From contig JAICLZ010000016.1 in NCBI GenBank assembly GCA_025929535.1, forward strand, positions 1 to 64,000: a DNA stretch of 64,000 nt, read 5' to 3'. Source of the DNA: Gemmatimonadaceae bacterium. GTDB taxonomy: Bacteria; Gemmatimonadota; Gemmatimonadetes; Gemmatimonadales; Gemmatimonadaceae. Below are positions 49,211 to 57,872 of this stretch, piece after piece. Both the position numbers and the translations under genes were made by a program. Numbering within the stretch: position 1 is the stretch's first letter; each line of letters begins with the position of its first letter. A model generated the notes under the pieces. That model was not told the origin of the DNA and did not search any database. It worked only from the letters and a program-made list of their open reading frames with translations.

Positions 49211-51034
49211 CTACGAGGGACGGCGCGTACGCGGCGGCCCATCGCGACGCGGCGGGTCACGCCGTGGACCCGACGACGGACGATCGCCTCGCGCAGGGGA
49301 CCCGCCCCGATCGTTGCGTGGCGTGTAACTGCGCGCGCCGCGATCGGACGAGCCGCGATCGGACGAGCCGCGCTCCGGCCGCGAGCCGCGCTCCGAGCGC
49401 TCGAAGCGCGGACTCGAGCTCCGCTCACCGCGCTCGCCGCGATCCATGCGGCTCGATGGCCTGTCGTTGTCGATGCGCATGGTGAGCCGTTTTCCGCGCA
49501 CGGTGATCCCGTTCATCTTCGACGCGACCTGTTCCGCCACCGGCGTCGAGATCTCGACGATCGAATGCGTGTCGCGCAGCTCGATCTTTCCGATCTGATC
49601 GGAGCTGATCCCCGACTCGTTCGCGATGCTGCCAACGAGGTCACGCGGGGTCATGCCGTCGGCCTTGCCCGCGTTCACGAAGAGCCGGCTCATCTCGCCG
49701 CGCGATGCAGGCGTGCGCGATGGCGCGCCTCGCGACGACCCGCTGCGCGCCGGCTCGCGCGCGCCGCGCTCGCGATCGGGACGCTCGCCGCGGGGCGGGC
49801 GGCTGTCACGCTCGGTGCGCTCGCCGCGCGGCGCGCGATCCGCCCGCTCCACGCGCTCCGCCGGCGCGGCGCGCTCGGCGATCGGCGCCAGAATGCGATC
49901 GGTCTTCTCCGGCTTTTCCGCCGGCTTGTCGCGCTCACGGTCCCGCTCGAGCAGTCTGAGCGCGGCAGCCGCGATCTCCACTCCGTCGAACTCGGTGAGC
50001 AGCGGCTCGAGCGCGATCAGCTCGCGCGCGTTGACCCCGTTCGCGAGCGCGGCGCGCAGCTCGTCGCGCACCTTCTCGTCGCGCGAGCGTGCGCGCGCGC
50101 CCGGGCCGGAGAGCACGAACGGGGTGACGCGACCGCCGCTCGCGAGGGCGCGCAGGGCCGGGATCTGGCGCGCGGTGGCGAGCGCGATCACCGCGCTCCC
50201 ACTCTCCGCCAACGTCTGCAATGCCTCGGTGGACATGGGCGACTCGTAGAGCACGACCAGCGAGACATTCTCCACCGGCTCGCCTCGCGTGATGACGATC
50301 GACGGATCCTCATCGGGGATGCCGATCGCGCGCAGCGTGCTCGCCACTTCTCTGGCCGCGTCGTCGGAGCGCACGTAGACCGCTGCGCGCTCGGGATCCG
50401 TATCATCGAGCAGCCGGCGCAGTGCGCTCGCGCGCGCCTGGGGTGCGATCGCGACGTAGCGCAGGTCCACGGGAATCCCTTCGACCACGGGAGTTGCGTG
50501 GCTGCGACGCGCCCGACGCGCGTAACGCTCGGCCAGCGCCTCGACGGGTGGCGTGAGATGCGAGGCCACGATCACGCGCGCGGCATCCTTCGGAACCTCG
50601 GCCATGACCGCTTCGAGCGGCTCGCCGGCCGCATCGCTCATCACGTCCGCCCACGCGAGCACGAGCGTGCTGACGGTGTCGAGCTTGATCGCGGATGCGC
50701 GAATCAGCTCGAGGATGTCCGACGGCGTGCCCGCGATGACGGTGGCGGGGCGAATGCGCTGGAGGCGCAGCGCACGCCGCCAGGCGGTGACGGGGAGCAC
50801 GCGCGCGGGCGTGCCGGTGCGCGCGCGCGTGGCGGCTTCGGCGATCAGCACCGCCGTCTCGGAATCGGGGGTGAGCACGAGGAGCTGCGTATCCGCGCTC
50901 TCGGGGTCCAGGCGCTCGAGCGCAGGCTCGATGAACTGCGAAACCGCAGCCGCGTCGTGCGGCAGGACGTGCAGTACGTTCTGGTTGCGGGCGACAGCAG
51001 GTCGCTCACGCTCCTCCGAGTCTTGCTCCACCAA
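49211..51034 (-). CDS. Degenerate DEAD-box-helicase-like protein with DbpA-type RNA-binding domain and RG-rich tail
   Basis: SRLFVNAGKADGMTPRDLVGSIANESGISSDQIGKIELRDTHSIVEI DbpA-like RBD; helicase-like core lacks GKT and DEAD. Confidence 0.8.
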   Translation of the reverse strand: MVEQDSEERERPAVARNQNVLHVLPHDAAAVSQFIEPALERLDPESADTQLLVLTPDSETAVLIAEAATRARTGTPARVLPVTAWRRALRLQRIRPATVIAGTPSDILELIRASAIKLDTVSTLVLAWADVMSDAAGEPLEAVMAEVPKDAARVIVASHLTPPVEALAERYARRARRSHATPVVEGIPVDLRYVAIAPQARASALRRLLDDTDPERAAVYVRSDDAAREVASTLRAIGIPDEDPSIVITRGEPVENVSLVVLYESPMSTEALQTLAESGSAVIALATARQIPALRALASGGRVTPFVLSGPGARARSRDEKVRDELRAALANGVNARELIALEPLLTEFDGVEIAAAALRLLERDRERDKPAEKPEKTDRILAPIAERAAPAERVERADRAPRGERTERDSRPPRGERPDRERGAREPARSGSSRGAPSRTPASRGEMSRLFVNAGKADGMTPRDLVGSIANESGISSDQIGKIELRDTHSIVEISTPVAEQVASKMNGITVRGKRLTMRIDNDRPSSRMDRGERGERSSSPRFERSERGSRPERGSSDRGSSDRGARSYTPRNDRGGSPARGDRPSSGPRRDPPRRDGPPRTRRPS

Positions 51035-51120
51035 ACCCCCGATTTTCAATGGCCGGCAACGCGCCGACGTGGTAAAGTATACATAGCCGACCACCCTCAC
51101 TCCAGTCTCAGAGCTACGCC

Positions 51121-52326
51121 GTGACCGAAACCACGACGCTGCGCGCGTTTGCGCCTTCCGCCAACGTCTCTTTCCTGAAGGAATCCGCCACCATTGCCGT
51201 GTCAGCGCGCGCGCGAGCGCTCAAGGCACAGGGTCGCAAGGTGATCGACCTGGGCGCCGGCGAGCCGGACTTCGACACGCCGGAATTCATCAAACGGGCC
51301 GCGGAGCGCGCCATCGATGCGGGTGCGACCAAGTACACGGCCACGGAGGGGATCATGCCGCTGCGCGAGGTGATCGCAGCACGGGCGAGCGCCCGCTGGC
51401 ACGGAGACCGGATCACCGCGTCCGAGGTGGTCGTGTCGAATGGATCGAAGCAGTCGCTGTTCAACGCGTGCTTCACGCTCTTCGGCGAAGGCGACGAAGT
51501 GCTGATCCCGACGCCGAGCTGGACGAGCTACTACGAGATGGTTGCCTTGAGCAAGGCGAAACCGGTGTCGGTGATCGGAGATCCGCAGAACGGGCTCAAG
51601 GTGACGGCAGCGTTTCTCGATGCAGCGTCCACTCCGCGCACCGCGGGCGTGATGCTCAACTCACCGTGCAATCCGACGGGTGCGGTGTACAGCGAGAGCG
51701 AGCTGCGCGAGATTCTCGAGCTCGCGGACGAGCGCGACTGGTGGGTGCTGAGCGATGAGATCTATCGGCGGATCTCGTACGGCGGGACCGCGGCGTCGGT
51801 GCTCGATCTCTCGAGCCGGCGCGATCGCCTCATCGTGATCGATGGGGTGGCGAAGGCGTACGCGATGACGGGGTGGCGCATCGGCTGGACGATCGCGCCG
51901 CGCGCGGTGAGCGCGGCGATGGGCGCGCTGCAGTCGCACACCACGTCGAACGCCGCGGCACCGTCGCAGCACGCCGCGCTCGAGGCGCTCACCAACGTGG
52001 GCGAGGCGGAGAAGGCGATCTCGGTGATGGTCGCGGAATTTCATGCACGCCGCGATGCGATCGTGAACGAGATGGCTGCGGCGCCGCGGCTCGAATTCGT
52101 GTACCCCGAGGGCGCGTTCTACCTATACGCGAACGTCGCGACGCCCAAGGGCGGCGACGGAACCGCATTCGCCGCCGCGCTGCTCGAGCAGCACGAGGTC
52201 GCGATCGTTCCAGGCGCGGCGTTCTTCACGCCGGACTGGGTGCGCCTGTCATACGCAGCCCCGCGCGAGCAGGTGATCACCGGCGTGCAGCGGCTGGTGC
52301 AGCTGTATCAGTCGTTCGGTGGGTAG
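51121..52326 (+). CDS. aspB: Class I PLP-dependent aminotransferase (aspartate aminotransferase-like)
   Basis: VIDLGAGEPDFDTPEFIKRAA; NSPCNPTGAVYSESEL; DGVAKAYAMTGWRIGW. Confidence 0.94.
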   Translation: MTETTTLRAFAPSANVSFLKESATIAVSARARALKAQGRKVIDLGAGEPDFDTPEFIKRAAERAIDAGATKYTATEGIMPLREVIAARASARWHGDRITASEVVVSNGSKQSLFNACFTLFGEGDEVLIPTPSWTSYYEMVALSKAKPVSVIGDPQNGLKVTAAFLDAASTPRTAGVMLNSPCNPTGAVYSESELREILELADERDWWVLSDEIYRRISYGGTAASVLDLSSRRDRLIVIDGVAKAYAMTGWRIGWTIAPRAVSAAMGALQSHTTSNAAAPSQHAALEALTNVGEAEKAISVMVAEFHARRDAIVNEMAAAPRLEFVYPEGAFYLYANVATPKGGDGTAFAAALLEQHEVAIVPGAAFFTPDWVRLSYAAPREQVITGVQRLVQLYQSFGG

Positions 52327-52379
52327 GCCGGCTGGTCGGGCGCGAAAACAGCGTGGCTGAACTGAAACTGCGAATTGCG

Positions 52380-52805
52380 CTGATCACGAATCAAACCAGT
52401 TAACCACGATTGAATCAGTACAATCCAGGCGTGATCGCACCAAATGAAGCAGCGGTTTTTTTGTTGGCAACGGCAGGCGAGGAGAGAGGCGTCCCTGCAG
52501 TCACTTCAGTTGCCAACCAAATAAGCACCGCTCTCCATGCGCACAGCCCCATCGCCGAGCACGAAAGCAATCCGTTTTTCATCCGTTCGATCCGTTCGAT
52601 CCGTATTTCCAGAGCAGTTGGCAGTTCGTAGTGCTCGCCCCTGGCCCGGAACGACAACAGCCGCTCGGGCTGGCTCAAACTTTTTGAGATACGGATAAAA
52701 AAACGGATGGGAACGGATTGAACGGATACTACGGATCTCATTCCCAGCATCGTTGCGCGGAAGCAACGACATCCGTTTTTTGACTGGAAACGGCAGGGGT
52801 GTAGA
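52380..52805. repeat. Interspersed intergenic repeat, copy D
   Basis: 26-bp (52655-52680) and 27-bp (52681-52707) exact matches to copy C; gttgccaaccaa at 52509-52520; palindromic ATCCGT-rich arms. Confidence 0.93.
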
Positions 52806-52821
52806 GCGCCGCGTCAGATCG

Positions 52822-53805
52822 TCAGTCGGCGGCTCTGCGCTCGTCCAGGCACCAGTTGGGGCGGGTGCGATAGATCTCCTGCCACTTCCCTTCGCGCCAC
52901 GCGAGCACTGCGAGGAAAGTGTCGCCGCCGAATTGCCATCCCTGCAGCACGACCTCGTCGATGCCGTCGCCGTCGATGTCGAGATGATCGAAGTAGCGGC
53001 GGAACTCGGCGGCTGCGAGCGGACCGTTGATGTCGTGCGAGAAGGTCGCGTGGTATTCGCCCGACGAGTCCCTGTCCGCGATGACGACGAGATGCGTCGT
53101 GCGTGTCGCGATCGAGGCGGGGCGGTCAGCGGCCTCGTCGATGAAGGACGCGATGATCGTGGGCGACGCACTGGCGCCGGTGTAGAAGCCGACGGCGCGG
53201 AAGTCGAGCGAGTCGAGCTTCGTGTCGTTGATGCTCACGGACTTCGCGACGTCGCGCGCGACCGCGCGGGCGATGCGGTTCACCGAGTCCTGACTCATCG
53301 GCGCGCCGGTCGGGGGCTTCGGTGCGACCTGTGCACTCGAGGCCAGGAATTCCACCGTGAGGTCCGAGGCGGGGCGCCCATTCACCTTCACGCTGGACAT
53401 CGGCGTGAGCGCGGCGCAGCCGGGAAGAGCATAGAGCGCGTCACCGCTGTCGGACCACATGCCGCGCTTCACATCCACCGTGCCGCTCGCGATGCCGCTC
53501 TGATACAGCGAATAGCTCTTGCCGGGCCGCTGGTACATCGCGTCGAACTTGTGCCACCCCGACGCGGTCAACCGGATCGGTTTGATCTTTCCGCGCACGA
53601 TCGCCGCGATCGGCACCATGCGCGGATCGCTGCTCTCCCCGAACACCTGGAAGAGCACATCGGGCTTGCTCGCAAGATTTAGCTCTTCGCCGGGCGTGAG
53701 CTGCGGCGGCCCGGACTGTTGGCCCGCGCGCACGAACTCTTTCGCCTTGTCACATCCAGCAGCGACCATTAGGATGGTCGCGAGCGCCACGAGTTTGGAG
53801 ATCAC
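52822..53805 (-). CDS. Hypothetical lipoprotein
   Basis: VISKLVALATILMVAAGCDKAKEF lipobox; C-terminal DHLDIDGDGIDEVVLQGWQFGG (VCBS/FG-GAP-like). Confidence 0.65.
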   Translation of the reverse strand: MISKLVALATILMVAAGCDKAKEFVRAGQQSGPPQLTPGEELNLASKPDVLFQVFGESSDPRMVPIAAIVRGKIKPIRLTASGWHKFDAMYQRPGKSYSLYQSGIASGTVDVKRGMWSDSGDALYALPGCAALTPMSSVKVNGRPASDLTVEFLASSAQVAPKPPTGAPMSQDSVNRIARAVARDVAKSVSINDTKLDSLDFRAVGFYTGASASPTIIASFIDEAADRPASIATRTTHLVVIADRDSSGEYHATFSHDINGPLAAAEFRRYFDHLDIDGDGIDEVVLQGWQFGGDTFLAVLAWREGKWQEIYRTRPNWCLDERRAAD

Positions 53806-54015
53806 AGCGAAGTGAAAGAGAGATCGAGTGAGGGGGCGGCCAGCGGTGACGGGCGTGCCGAGCAGCGGAGGCAATCGGCGGCCCCGGACGCGCAGTCTGG
53901 CGCCTTCGGGACCCTCCGAACCCTGCATGCCACTCAGCGCCATCTCGCACGGCTGATTCCCAGCGTTCGCACGGCAACGGGTGGTAGCTCACCGCTGGAG
54001 CGCCTCGAACGGGAC

Positions 54016-54891
54016 ATGGAGCTCCCGCATGTGATAGACGCGGAGGGCGCGGAGGATGCAACTTTGCGCGCGCGCCTCGTACAGGGCGTTCCAGTGCCGG
54101 CCATTCGTGCCTTTCTCGATGGCACGCAGCGTAGCCAGGTGATCGGCTGGGTCGGTGCCTTTCCGCTCGTCTACGGCACCTCTGCGGCCGTCGTTCGTTC
54201 GCGAACGGAACGACGGCTGAGCACCTGGGACGCACCCCTGGTTCAGCATCGCGTCTACGTGCCGCTCGCGTACGTGCTGGCGCACGTCGCACGCGGGGAT
54301 CTCGAGCGCGCGCTTGGTGCCATGCTCGAGGATACGACCCGCCCTGCGCTCGATGGCTCGATCCCGGCGCCGCACCCGACGCTGCTCCTCGAGCGCGCCA
54401 CGCTCGCCGTCTCGCGCGACCGCGAGCGTCTCGAGCTCGCGCTGGCCGAACGATGGTGCGCGTCCCGAGGCGAGCCGATCATGATCGATGGCGGCATTGG
54501 CGCCAGCGAGGCGGTGGCGCAGTCGTCGTGCGCGGTTGGAGTCGTGAAGAGCCACCGGACCCTCTACGCGGAAGGCGATGCGCTCGCGATCGTGCTCGCG
54601 CTGAAGAAGGGCGAGCGGTCCAGCGTGATTCGCGTTGCGCCGCGCGGACGAAGCGAGGTGCTGAGCTGGTACCTGCGGCTGCGGGACGCGGAAGGGCGCG
54701 ATGCGCTCTGGGGGCTCGTGCGCGTGGAGATGTGCGTGCGATCGCGCGAGTCGATCTCCGAGCGCGCGGACGAGCTCTCGCGATGGCTGCTCGCCGAATC
54801 GATGCCGCTCGCCGCGCCCGATCCGCGCTGGGACCGGATGGCATACGGCATTCGCAGCGCGGAGGAGTTTCTGCGCGCCACGACCAACTAG
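54016..54891 (+). CDS. NurA-like nuclease domain protein (start uncertain; frame open upstream)
   Basis: AFLDGTQRSQVIGWVGAFPLVYGTSAAVVR (DG motif); LELALAERWCASRGEPIMIDGGI; AVGVVKSHRTLY; VLSWYLRLRD...GLVRVEM; followed by a HerA-like ATPase. Confidence 0.62.
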   Translation: MELPHVIDAEGAEDATLRARLVQGVPVPAIRAFLDGTQRSQVIGWVGAFPLVYGTSAAVVRSRTERRLSTWDAPLVQHRVYVPLAYVLAHVARGDLERALGAMLEDTTRPALDGSIPAPHPTLLLERATLAVSRDRERLELALAERWCASRGEPIMIDGGIGASEAVAQSSCAVGVVKSHRTLYAEGDALAIVLALKKGERSSVIRVAPRGRSEVLSWYLRLRDAEGRDALWGLVRVEMCVRSRESISERADELSRWLLAESMPLAAPDPRWDRMAYGIRSAEEFLRATTN

Positions 54892-55003
54892 TCGATTCGC
54901 TCGCGTCGGTCCGCGGTCGCGCACGCGCGCACCGGTGAGTGCCGGCCATTTACTTTTGGGATTCCGCCGCGGCTTCGTCGCACGCGCTCGCCTTCGAGGA
55001 CTC

Positions 55004-56950
55004 ATGACCGCACCGCTCGGGCTCGTCGTCGCCACTGAACGCACGCCCAATACGCCGCATCAATTCCAGTTCTGGACGGCCATCGACTCGCCCGTGGGCA
55101 TCGGCACGATCGTGCGCGTGGATGGCAGACAGCCCGTGGATGGCCACATCCCGCACGCCTACGGCATCGTCACGGAGGGCTTCAGCTACACCGATCTCGC
55201 ATCGCCGCTCTTCGATGTGCTGGGCCACGATGGTGATCCGGGACAGAGCGCGTTCGCGCCGACGGAGCGCGCCGAGGTGCGGCTCTACAGCGCGGCGGTG
55301 CTGCGCCACGTGCCCGAGGAGCCGCTGCAGCCGGTGCCCATGGGCGAGGTGTCGCTCGCGACGGAAGCCGACGTCGCGATCGCGCTGCGCATGGACGGCT
55401 ACCTGCGTGACGATGCGAATACCGGAATTCCCATCGGGCTCTATCGCTCCGGCGGCATGGACTCGGCCATCTACCTCGATGCGGAGTTTCTCGTGGGACC
55501 GGAGGCCGCGCACCTCAACATCACGGGCGTCTCAGGACTCGCGACGAAGACGAGCGCGGTCGAGTGGTTGATGGCAACGCTCTTCGCGCACTTTCCGAAA
55601 AGCAAGGGATCGGTGGCCGCGGTGTGCTTCAACGTCAAGGGCCCGGATCTCTGTTTTCTCGACCAGCCCGCGGAGCTCGAGGAAACGGATCGCGCGATGT
55701 ACGAGACGCTCGGCGTTCCCTGTGCGCCGTTCCAAAACGTTCGCTACTTCGCGCCGTTCAAGGCGGACAACGTCTCGCTCAACACGCTGCGCTCGAACGA
55801 GGAGCTGCTGGGCAACGTGCAGCCCCTGACGTGGGGCCTCAAAGAAGTTCTCCAGTTCGCGGAGGTGCTGCTCAACCGCGACGATGTCGACGCCAAGGCG
55901 GACGCGCTGATCGACTTCATCAAGGAGCGGGTGCTCGACCGCGAGTTCGAGGATCGCGTGCTCAGGGAGAAGCACCGGGTACGGTCGTTCGCCGACCTGG
56001 AGGGGTGGTTCCGCGATCTGCTGAGCGGGCTGGAGGACCAGGGGAGCGAGCACTGGCGCACGCACCACGTGGCCACGATCCGCAAGGTGCGCAACCGGCT
56101 CTCCAACATCTCGACGCGCTGCGCGGGGCTCGTGACGAACGACGGGCACACGAGCGATCTGCCCTGGGGGGACTTCGCGGACCGTGCGGTGTACGTAGTG
56201 GACGTCGCGCTCGCGGAAGAGGATGCGCAGGACCTCATCTTCGCGCGGGTGGTCTCGAAGCTGCGCGAGCACCTCGAGAAACGCGATCTCGGAGTATCGC
56301 ACGTCGTCGTGTTCGTGGACGAGCTCAACAAGTACGCGCCGGCCGACGGACCCGAGACATACGTTCGCAAGATGCTGCTCGACATCGCGGAACGTGGCCG
56401 GTACCTGGGGCTGGTGCTCTTCAGCGCGCAGCAGTTTCGATCGCAGGTGCACCGGCGCGTGGTGGGCAATGCCGGAACGGCGCTGTACGGACGGATGGAT
56501 GGGGATGAGCTGGCCACCCCCGGGTACGCAGTGCTCAGCGCTGCGACACGCACAAAGCTCGCAACGTTGTCGAAAGGACAGTTGATGGTTCGGCACCCGC
56601 ATTTCACGCAACCGATTTTCGTTTCCTTTCCCCGGCCCGCCGTCATGCGCGGACGCGACGGCGTGGAACGCTTTCCACAGGCGGCCGATGTGCCGCGCGA
56701 CGTGGGCGTGCTCCGCCAGCTGCGGCGCTTCGATCCCTCGCTCACGCTCGCGTGGGTGCAGGACGTGATCGGCCTGCACGAGGATGAGGACGTGCTGCGT
56801 GCCCTGCACGCGACGCTGGCGCACGCGCCGGACAACGTCGGCGCGTACTTCAAGTCGCAGTTCAGAAAGATCATCCGTGCGACCCCCGCTCCTGCTCCCG
56901 CGCGCACGCCGCTCCGCGTGCTCCCGGACGATGATCCCTACGCGATCTGA
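55004..56950 (+). CDS. HerA-like (DUF87-type) ATPase with atypical Walker A
   Basis: IPIGLYRSGGMDSAIYLDAEFLVGPEAAHLNITGVSGLATKTSAVEWLMATL; VVVFVDELNKYAP; ERGRYLGLVLFSAQQFRSQVHRRVVGNAGTALYGRMD. Confidence 0.78.
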   Translation: MTAPLGLVVATERTPNTPHQFQFWTAIDSPVGIGTIVRVDGRQPVDGHIPHAYGIVTEGFSYTDLASPLFDVLGHDGDPGQSAFAPTERAEVRLYSAAVLRHVPEEPLQPVPMGEVSLATEADVAIALRMDGYLRDDANTGIPIGLYRSGGMDSAIYLDAEFLVGPEAAHLNITGVSGLATKTSAVEWLMATLFAHFPKSKGSVAAVCFNVKGPDLCFLDQPAELEETDRAMYETLGVPCAPFQNVRYFAPFKADNVSLNTLRSNEELLGNVQPLTWGLKEVLQFAEVLLNRDDVDAKADALIDFIKERVLDREFEDRVLREKHRVRSFADLEGWFRDLLSGLEDQGSEHWRTHHVATIRKVRNRLSNISTRCAGLVTNDGHTSDLPWGDFADRAVYVVDVALAEEDAQDLIFARVVSKLREHLEKRDLGVSHVVVFVDELNKYAPADGPETYVRKMLLDIAERGRYLGLVLFSAQQFRSQVHRRVVGNAGTALYGRMDGDELATPGYAVLSAATRTKLATLSKGQLMVRHPHFTQPIFVSFPRPAVMRGRDGVERFPQAADVPRDVGVLRQLRRFDPSLTLAWVQDVIGLHEDEDVLRALHATLAHAPDNVGAYFKSQFRKIIRATPAPAPARTPLRVLPDDDPYAI

Positions 56951-57800
56951 GCCGGCATCGCGCCGGCTCGCTCGCGCACTCGCAGTGGCCGCGGCGCTTC
57001 TCGTGGGTGCATCCGCAAAGGCAGGAGCGCAGACGGTGATGCTGCGCATTCAGCCGCGCGTCGGCGACACGATGTACACGCGCTTCGAGCAGTCCGTCGA
57101 AATGGTAGGCACGCGAAACGTCCACGCCGTGGATACGACGATGACGTCGCGCATGGACATCATGATCCTCTCGCACTCGCTCGTGCAGGCGAGCGACGGC
57201 CACGGCACGACGGTGCTCGCGATCACCGATTCCGTGGCCATGCAGGGGCACGGCACGGGCGCCAGCGCGCCGAACGAGACGCTCCGTCACGCGATGCAGG
57301 GACGCCAGGCGCGGCTTCACATCGCGCGCGACGGGTCGGCCGAGCTGCTCGGAGCCTCCGACGATGTGACTCCGGAAGTGGAGGCGCTCTACTCCGGCAT
57401 GCCCGCCACGCTGCCCGAAAGGCTCGTGTCCGTGCGCGGCTCATGGGACCGCACCGCCTTCATTCCCGTGAGCCAGGAGAGCGATTCCGCGCATTCCGCC
57501 AAGGTGCGCACCACCTATCGGCTCGACTCGCTCTCCTCGAACGGCAACTTCGCGTACATCTCGATTCGCGGGACGATCTCGCGCGACAGCGCGGCGGCGC
57601 TCGTCTCGGAGTCGCTGCGCGTGGGGTCGACGGGCACGGTTACCGGACACATGACCATGGACCGAAAGCACGGCTGGTGGGTGCAGTCGCAGATCGAGAT
57701 CGCGATCAAGAGCATCGTGACGCGCATCGTCGAGCCGGTGTCCACGATGCAGGTGCAAACGCGCATCGTACAATCGATGCAAACCCGAATAACGCCGTAA
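56931..57800 (+). CDS. Hypothetical secreted/periplasmic protein
   Basis: RRLARALAVAAALLVGASAKAGAQ signal peptide; beta-rich body; no domain recognised; overlaps the HerA-like CDS by 20 bp if the first ATG is used. Confidence 0.6.
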   Translation: MIPTRSEPASRRLARALAVAAALLVGASAKAGAQTVMLRIQPRVGDTMYTRFEQSVEMVGTRNVHAVDTTMTSRMDIMILSHSLVQASDGHGTTVLAITDSVAMQGHGTGASAPNETLRHAMQGRQARLHIARDGSAELLGASDDVTPEVEALYSGMPATLPERLVSVRGSWDRTAFIPVSQESDSAHSAKVRTTYRLDSLSSNGNFAYISIRGTISRDSAAALVSESLRVGSTGTVTGHMTMDRKHGWWVQSQIEIAIKSIVTRIVEPVSTMQVQTRIVQSMQTRITP

Positions 57801-57853
57801 CCACCGTTTCCCCGCGTGTTTGCCTATCCCCAAGCACGTAGCGGGGTTACGGC
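57794..57853 (+). promoter_or_regulatory. Potential long hairpin in the leader of mre11/sbcD
   Basis: gccgtaacc (57794-57802) is the exact reverse complement of ggttacggc (57845-57853), with further ccccgc/gcgggg pairing possible. Confidence 0.35.
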
Positions 57854-57872
57854 TCGAGAGGTAAATTTGGGG

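Noticed and set aside
48767-51124. 785-aa plus-strand ORF
   Set aside because: Antisense to tdk and the DbpA-RBD protein; Arg/Ala/His-rich translation without motifs.
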